From Carposina sasakii (lineage: Eukaryota; Arthropoda; Insecta; Lepidoptera; Carposinidae), in the NCBI GenBank assembly GCA_014607495.2, contig CP053160.1, forward strand, positions 14,198,001 through 14,262,000: 64,000 bases of DNA. The letters run 5' to 3'. Below are positions 59,315 through 64,000 of this stretch, one piece after another (position 1 is the stretch's first letter; each line of letters opens with the position of its first letter). The notes below the pieces were generated by a model, which saw nothing but the letters and a program-made list of their open reading frames with translations, had not been told where the DNA came from and did no database searches. The translations under genes and the position numbers were made by a program.

Positions 59315-60276
59315 GTAAGTTTAGGTTCATGACAGTGCCGGTTTTGAGAACGACAATCTCATATCGTTTGGCATCGTCGTTCGTTGTAGCAATACTACAT
59401 AAAACCAATAGCAGTTAGGCTTCATTACGTGATTTGACGAACGCGCGAAAATGAAAGGTTCCTATTGGAGCAAGTGTCGGTGACGAATCTATCAATAGGG
59501 AATATGCACGTATTTTTTAAATGATTTTAAATTATTATTTACATAATTACATATATGTAATAAAAATATCAGCACCGTAAATACATTATTTAGTACAAAA
59601 TAAATTGTTTTAAAGTAAAAACAGCTTTTTAAACGACCGCCATTTAGGCGCGCTTTTCGTGACGTCAAAGTCTGTACAATCAAACATTGATCAAACATCC
59701 ATTAAGTAAGTAAAGCTGGCTGCTCACGATCCAATTTCGTATTCAATATGTCGCGCAGTGGGCCATAGACAAAAAAAGTGGATGGGTCGACCCGCGCGAG
59801 ATTTTTTTCTCTATATACTTATTTTATCAATACATGATCAATACAGACATTTGTTTTTAAAAACTTGTCAATAAGATAGATTTATTGATTAATAAAAATA
59901 TTGCTTTTTGTATGGCGAAAAAGTAATCGTAACTAAGATGATAAAAGAACCTATTGCGGTTAATAAGGGTTAACATAGAGATGACGGCTAATATTTAGTT
60001 ACTTGGAGTCTTTGTTATAATACCGATAATATAGCACAGTATTCCTGCACCTAATGAAATTGAATCAGTATGCAGATTGAATAGGTGCAAAATTGCCAGT
60101 CACGTGGAAACTGCATCGAATGTGGTGAGTAGGCAGCTTTAATGGCTGTGTTATGTCAAACTTGTGTGTCAAATTAATTAGTTAAACCACAACTGTCTAT
60201 ACAACACAAAAACAAACAAAAGTGAATAGCGTATAAATTCTTGTATTTATAAATATAGTGTTCTGTGGGAATACAA
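59315..60276. other. downstream of known Sas-6 exons, last exon not identified
   Basis: AT-rich. Acceptor-like AGs followed by short open frames to a stop occur (for example after GGCTAATATTTAG near 60000), but none has a recognisable SAS-6 tail, so no exon is called. Confidence 0.35.
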
Positions 60277-60454
60277 TCACATTGAACTGATAAAGACAGT
60301 TTCTTCAGCCTCATCACACACAAGTCTTACAGAATAACACTTCTGTCTCACATTGTGTTCAGGTGTTATGCGAGCCTTCACTGTGCATATATTCCCTTCC
60401 CGTTTAACTTGTACATATCCAACTGCAGAATCACCATATGTTTCTCTTTTATAC
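60277..60454 (-). CDS. terminal exon of an unidentified minus-strand gene
   Basis: A clean acceptor (TTTGTTTTTTAG) precedes a 59-codon frame beginning YKRETYGDSAVGYVQVKREG and ending EETVFISSM then TGA. The alternating hydrophobic pattern (ICTVKARITP, CYSVRLVCDE) suggests a beta-rich domain. Entry phase is one base to complete a codon. The upstream exons must lie beyond the LINE at 60560-63422, probably outside the window. The family was not recognised. Confidence 0.6.
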
Positions 60455-60489
60455 CTAAAAAACAAATATATGTATAGGTACATACTGAT

Positions 60490-60560
60490 TAGAGATGCGC
60501 CGAATACTGGTTTCACCGAATAACCGAATAGTATTCGGTTTAATCTTTACCGAACCATCA
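60490..60560. mobile_element. left end of a hAT-like element cut by a LINE
   Basis: TAGAGATGCGCCGAATACTG followed by CCGAATAACCGAATAGTATTCGG repeats, similar in plan to the hAT at 36729 (TAGTGATGGGCCGACTA plus CCGACTA repeats). CATTCGGCCGAATTATTCGG just past the LINE (63435-63455) is probably its continuation. The right end is not found. Confidence 0.5.
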
Positions 60561-60734
60561 AATCAAAAAATCAAAATCAAAATTTCTTTATTTGCAACAT
60601 TATGTAGTTGTACACATAATAATAAAATCAAGTTAAGACTATAAGTATTAATAGAGTAATATACAAATGTTGCAAAATGGTCCCAGCTCAGCATATGCAA
60701 TATTTGAATTGCGCTGATCTTCCGCTGAGGCCAT

Positions 60735-60852
60735 TGGATACATATACACATATATATACATACACACATACACACACACATTCATATATATACATACCCA
60801 TACATATACACATACATACACATATACATACATACACATACATATATATATA
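60735..60852. repeat. (CA/TA)n microsatellite in the LINE 3' UTR
   Basis: Mixed ATACACATATATATACATAC-type dinucleotide runs for about 115 bp. Frames across it are low-complexity artefacts. Confidence 0.85.
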
Positions 60853-61123
60853 GTAAATAATAAATGTTTAGTTTAAGAAAAAAAAATTATAATTGGCAGT
60901 TTGTTATAAAATTTTCCCAATCCAAAATTCATTATAGGTAGGTATATAAACTAAAGAGATAGTAAAATATTAAAAATAAAAAAAAATTCTAATTAATATT
61001 AAATTGAATACAAGCAAATATTTATATATAAAACAATAAAGAGATACATAATAACAATATACATACTATAATATACTATACAAATATAATACAAGTACAA
61101 TAAAAATATATTACATAATCCCA

Positions 61124-62934
61124 TTAAATTGCACTAGTATCGTGTGCCAGAACTTCTTGCTCCTTTTGCCAGTTAAGTAAGTATTGTTTTAATTTTAATT
61201 TAAAAGTCTCAATAGATTTTAGGTTCCTAATCGGTGGTGGAATATTATTCCAGCATTTCGATGCAGCATAACGAAAACTACCTTTAAAGGCTACTGTTTT
61301 GTGTCGTTGCGTTGAAAGCTGTATCGAGCATTGTCGACGATTGCAAGATCTTAGGCTAGACAACTCACTAAATTTGTCAGATAAATAAGCGGGAGCATTA
61401 TGTTTCAGAACGCCAAAAAGTAAACAGGCCAAATGTAGTTTGCGTCTGTGTCTCATTTTTAACAAGGAATGTTTATTTAAAAATGGAGAGACGTGTCCTC
61501 TCAGAGGAACGTTAAAACAAAATCGAGAACAAGCATTTTGAACACGTTGCACCAGCCGTGCTGTCTTTTGTAGCAGTCGAGGGCCATATACTACATCTGT
61601 ATAGTTTAATTTTGATAAAACAAGTGATTCTACCAGCCGGATTCTCAACTGTTCAGATAAGTATGGTCTCATTCTATATAAAACTTTGAGCTTATAAAAA
61701 CAGGTCCCAGCTAGATTAGTTATATGATCTGTAAAGCGAAGGTCACTGTCCATTTGCAATCCTAAATTGCGAGCTTTATACACACGCTCTATAGGTTCAC
61801 CCATAAGCTTTACAGATGCGGCTGTTTCTATGCTTGCTAGCTGGTGTGGGCTGCCGAATATCAAATACTTAGTCTTCCCAGGGTTAAGCAATAAACCATT
61901 AGTTTCAGACCAACGAGCAATATTTGAAAGATCTGCGTTTAGTTTATTAGTAGCACTCTCAATATCAGTTGGATTAAAGGAGATGTATACCTGTATATCA
62001 TCAGCATAAATGTGGAATTTACAGTGCTTGATATGATACTGTATATCCGCAGAATACAAAATAAAAAGAATAGGGCCTAGTATAGAGCCTTGCGGTACAC
62101 CTCTGTTTACAGAGGCCGTGCTTGAGAGATGCGGGATACCATTATTACCAGTCAGCTTAACACGTTGAATACGATTACAAAGGTAACTAGAGAACCATTT
62201 TCTAGCTGAAACGTCAAGGCCGTAATAAGCCAGCTTAGATACAAGCAAATCAATGTTAATAGAGTCGAATGCTCTGGAGAAATCTAAAAGAACCAACATA
62301 GTACACATACCTCTATCCTGTGCAACCAGAATATTATCGGTCACATCCATAGAGCGGCGGTGACTGTACCACGTCCCTTCCTAAAACCCGACTGCATGTC
62401 TGGCAGTATTTGATTTTTCTCCAGGAAATCGGTCAACTGAAAACTTACTGCCTTTTCCAAAATTTTGGACAGACAAGGTAGAATGCTTATTGGACGTAGA
62501 TCTTTTACATCGACGGGATTAGCAATTTTGGGGAGGGGATGGACTATTGCTAATTTCCAAGCCTCAGGGAAAACAGAAGAACTTAAAGACAGATTTATTA
62601 TTCTATGTATGGCTTGCAGCGAGTGGGGGAGCGTTATTAGAAGCATATCTAAACTTATTAAATCACCACCAATGGCATTTGATTTTAAAGATCTAATAAT
62701 CTTTGCAATAGTATCCATACCCACAGGTTCTAATTTAAACTTTGCGTCACTATAGTTGTAAAATTCAAAAAATGTTAGCTGTGAAATTGTTATGTCTAAT
62801 GTTTTAGGAACAGTCAAAAATTTATTATTAATATCATCAGGATCTTGAAAATGAGGCGGCAGTTCAGAATTTGTTTTAGGTAGTAATGTATTTTTAATAT
62901 TTTTTGTTAAGTAGGTTTTCCTGCTCCCGCTCAT
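61124..62934 (-). pseudogene. CR1-like reverse transcriptase, nearly complete with one frameshift
   Basis: The first block (62934-62341) includes DLRPISILPCLSKILEKAVS and MQSGFRKGRGTVTA; the second (62350-61124) includes LLDFSRAFDSINIDLLVSKL, VNRGVPQGSILGPILFILYS, FHIYADDIQVYISF (the catalytic YADD box intact) and LLNPGKTKYLIFG, then the thumb and C-terminal region to NWQKEQEVLAHDTSAI. A single-base change near 62345 moves the frame between the blocks. The rest is open, so decay is recent. Confidence 0.87.
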
Positions 62935-63403
62935 TAAGCTGAGATTTGACGTCTTGTAAGGCCCTTTCCAATGAGCTCACCCGCTCCTGATCAGCTGAGG
63001 TATCTCTGTTCGACTCCAAGGCCAATAGTCGAGCGTCGAACTCGTCCATTCGCTCATTAAAGACTGTGCGAGCAGCCGATAACTCACGTTTCAGCTCGCG
63101 CATCTCCTCAAGGAAAGTACTCAGGCTATCCTTTGAAGATTTAAACTCCGAAGACATGAGATTATGAATCCTCGCGAATTCTGCTCGCATCTCATCTTTC
63201 AGCGCGCTCACCACGTCAGCATCCAGCTGACATAAGGACTGCGATCCCTGGAGGGCAGCCGTTGATTCCCCCTCATCAATCTCCTGACCCAAATCCTGAT
63301 AACGGTTGCTCGTAACGGGAGTAGACGGGTCACGTCCCTTAGGTGCCTTAGCCTGACAGTCACCACACCTCCATGTGTAGTCAACCATCACTCCGAGCGG
63401 CAC
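62894..63403 (-). pseudogene. CR1-like ORF1 fragment (PHD-like finger and coiled coil)
   Basis: Starts with the end of a cysteine-rich finger (HDCVGVPLG upstream, then DYTWRCGDCQAK), resembling the PHD-type finger of insect CR1-family ORF1, followed by a predicted coiled coil (EEMRELKRELSAARTVFNER, SSLERALQDVKSQL). It terminates at the internal deletion joint. Confidence 0.7.
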
Positions 63404-63559
63404 TCCAACGCAGTCATTATGACTTCTTGACTTGCATTCGGCCGAATTATTCGGTTTTCCATTTGATTGTTTTGCCGCGCAACTAACGTGCCGTTGCTGG
63501 CTAAATGGTGAGCGTGTCGTACCTCACCGCCCACTGCCCGCGCACACCACGTTGTCTGT

Positions 63560-63788
63560 TAGGGATGGCAATTCACCACTTTCACTACTTCACAAAATTG
63601 GGCAATTTTCTATCGACTGGCCACCTTGCATTTTGGATGTACCATAATTTATGTCCCTTTCACCGGCCACGCTCGCTATCGTTCTATACCATACTTGTTT
63701 TATGGATTCAGTACTATATATCAATTTGAAAAATCAATTTTTTTGGCTCAAAAATATTGCGATTAATCTATCTCTGATCGCCATCCCT
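63560..63788. mobile_element. possible hAT-like MITE (TAGGGATGGC ends)
   Basis: TAGGGATGGCAATTCA at left and GATCGCCATCCCT at right are inverse at the tips. Flanks GTTGTCTGT and GCTGTCTTT share a TGTCT core but not a clean 8-bp duplication, so it is degraded or the boundaries are off. Confidence 0.4.
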
Positions 63789-63954
63789 GCTGTCTTTCAC
63801 TTTGCTTCAAACATTGCACGATTACGTTGTAAATAAAAACTAAAACGGTATTATTGCAAAAACGTTACTAGTAAATGGGATGGAATGGGATTTTGTTGAT
63901 TTACAATCTTTACTAATATATTATGTTATCTTTCAAATTTAATACATAAATAAT

Positions 63955-64000
63955 ATATTAAATGCGAAAGTTACTCTGTATGTCTGTCTGGCTTTCACGC
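63955..64000. repeat. start of another lepidopteran dispersed repeat, cut by the window edge
   Basis: ATTAAATGCGAAAGTTACTC followed by TGTATGTCTGTCTGGCTTTC, the inverse of the common GACAGACAGA...TTTCGCATTTATAATATTA boundary seen in boca intron 2. Confidence 0.6.

Larger units (their letters stand above)
60560..63422 (-). mobile_element. CR1-like LINE, 5'-truncated with an internal deletion
   Basis: Minus strand, 5' to 3': ORF1 fragment (63403-62894), reverse transcriptase (62934-61124), 3' UTR (61123-60560) ending in repeated GATTTTGATTTT motifs. The endonuclease and the end of ORF1 are absent, because ORF1 runs directly into the pre-reverse-transcriptase region near 62900. It is inserted into a hAT-like element. 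Confidence 0.85.

Noticed and set aside
60563..60839. Cys/Tyr/Val-rich minus-strand frames
   Set aside because: Translation of the (CA/TA)n microsatellite.

Overview
The window is a 64-kb stretch of an insect nuclear genome, most likely a moth or butterfly. Evidence: compact exons with GT-AG introns, AT-rich introns packed with transposable-element debris, CCTAA-type (insect telomere) repeats, and several families typical of Lepidoptera, including an errantivirus-like LTR element using a tRNA-Ser primer and RTE, CR1 and jockey-type LINEs. I could not name the species.

Four conserved genes are assembled exon by exon, with splice phases that match at every internal junction. (1) spinster (spin), a lysosomal MFS transporter, occupies the minus strand from the start codon at 34861 down to at least 1083. 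Intron 1 is 25 kb, and two 262-bp copies of one exon look mutually exclusive. (2) boca/MESD, an ER chaperone for LDL-receptor-family proteins, lies at 48983-51091 on plus. (3) RPA2, the 32-kDa subunit of replication protein A, lies at 51523-52865 on minus, tail-to-tail with boca. (4) Sas-6, the centriole cartwheel protein, runs from 53166 to at least 59314 on plus, head-to-head with RPA2 across a 300-bp shared promoter that contains a 39-bp-arm inverted repeat. A small two-helix membrane-protein ORF and a tRNA-like unit sit inside Sas-6 intron 9. The last exon of an unidentified minus-strand gene lies at 60277-60454. Both spin and Sas-6 probably have a last exon that I cannot confirm.

The rest is mostly repeats. 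Spin intron 1 holds an LTR element with two identical 406-bp LTRs nested in a hAT-like element (13009-17979), three copies of an inverted-repeat MITE family (one of them in intron 3), an RTE LINE (31430-33060) and many short repeats. The 13 kb between spin and boca is almost all elements: a Harbinger-like MITE next to the spin promoter, a hAT element carrying a dead RTE fragment and another MITE, a palindromic MITE inserted in a tandem repeat, a chimera of two LINE reverse transcriptases, and two damaged THAP-domain exon copies flanking a LINE fragment. A CR1-like LINE with an internal deletion fills 60560-63422.

I found no operon, CRISPR array, phage or defence island, and none is expected here. 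The strongest biological signals are the duplicated spin exon, the repeat arm inside the RPA2/Sas-6 promoter, the apparently recent but pol-less LTR element, and the tandem THAP exon relics.
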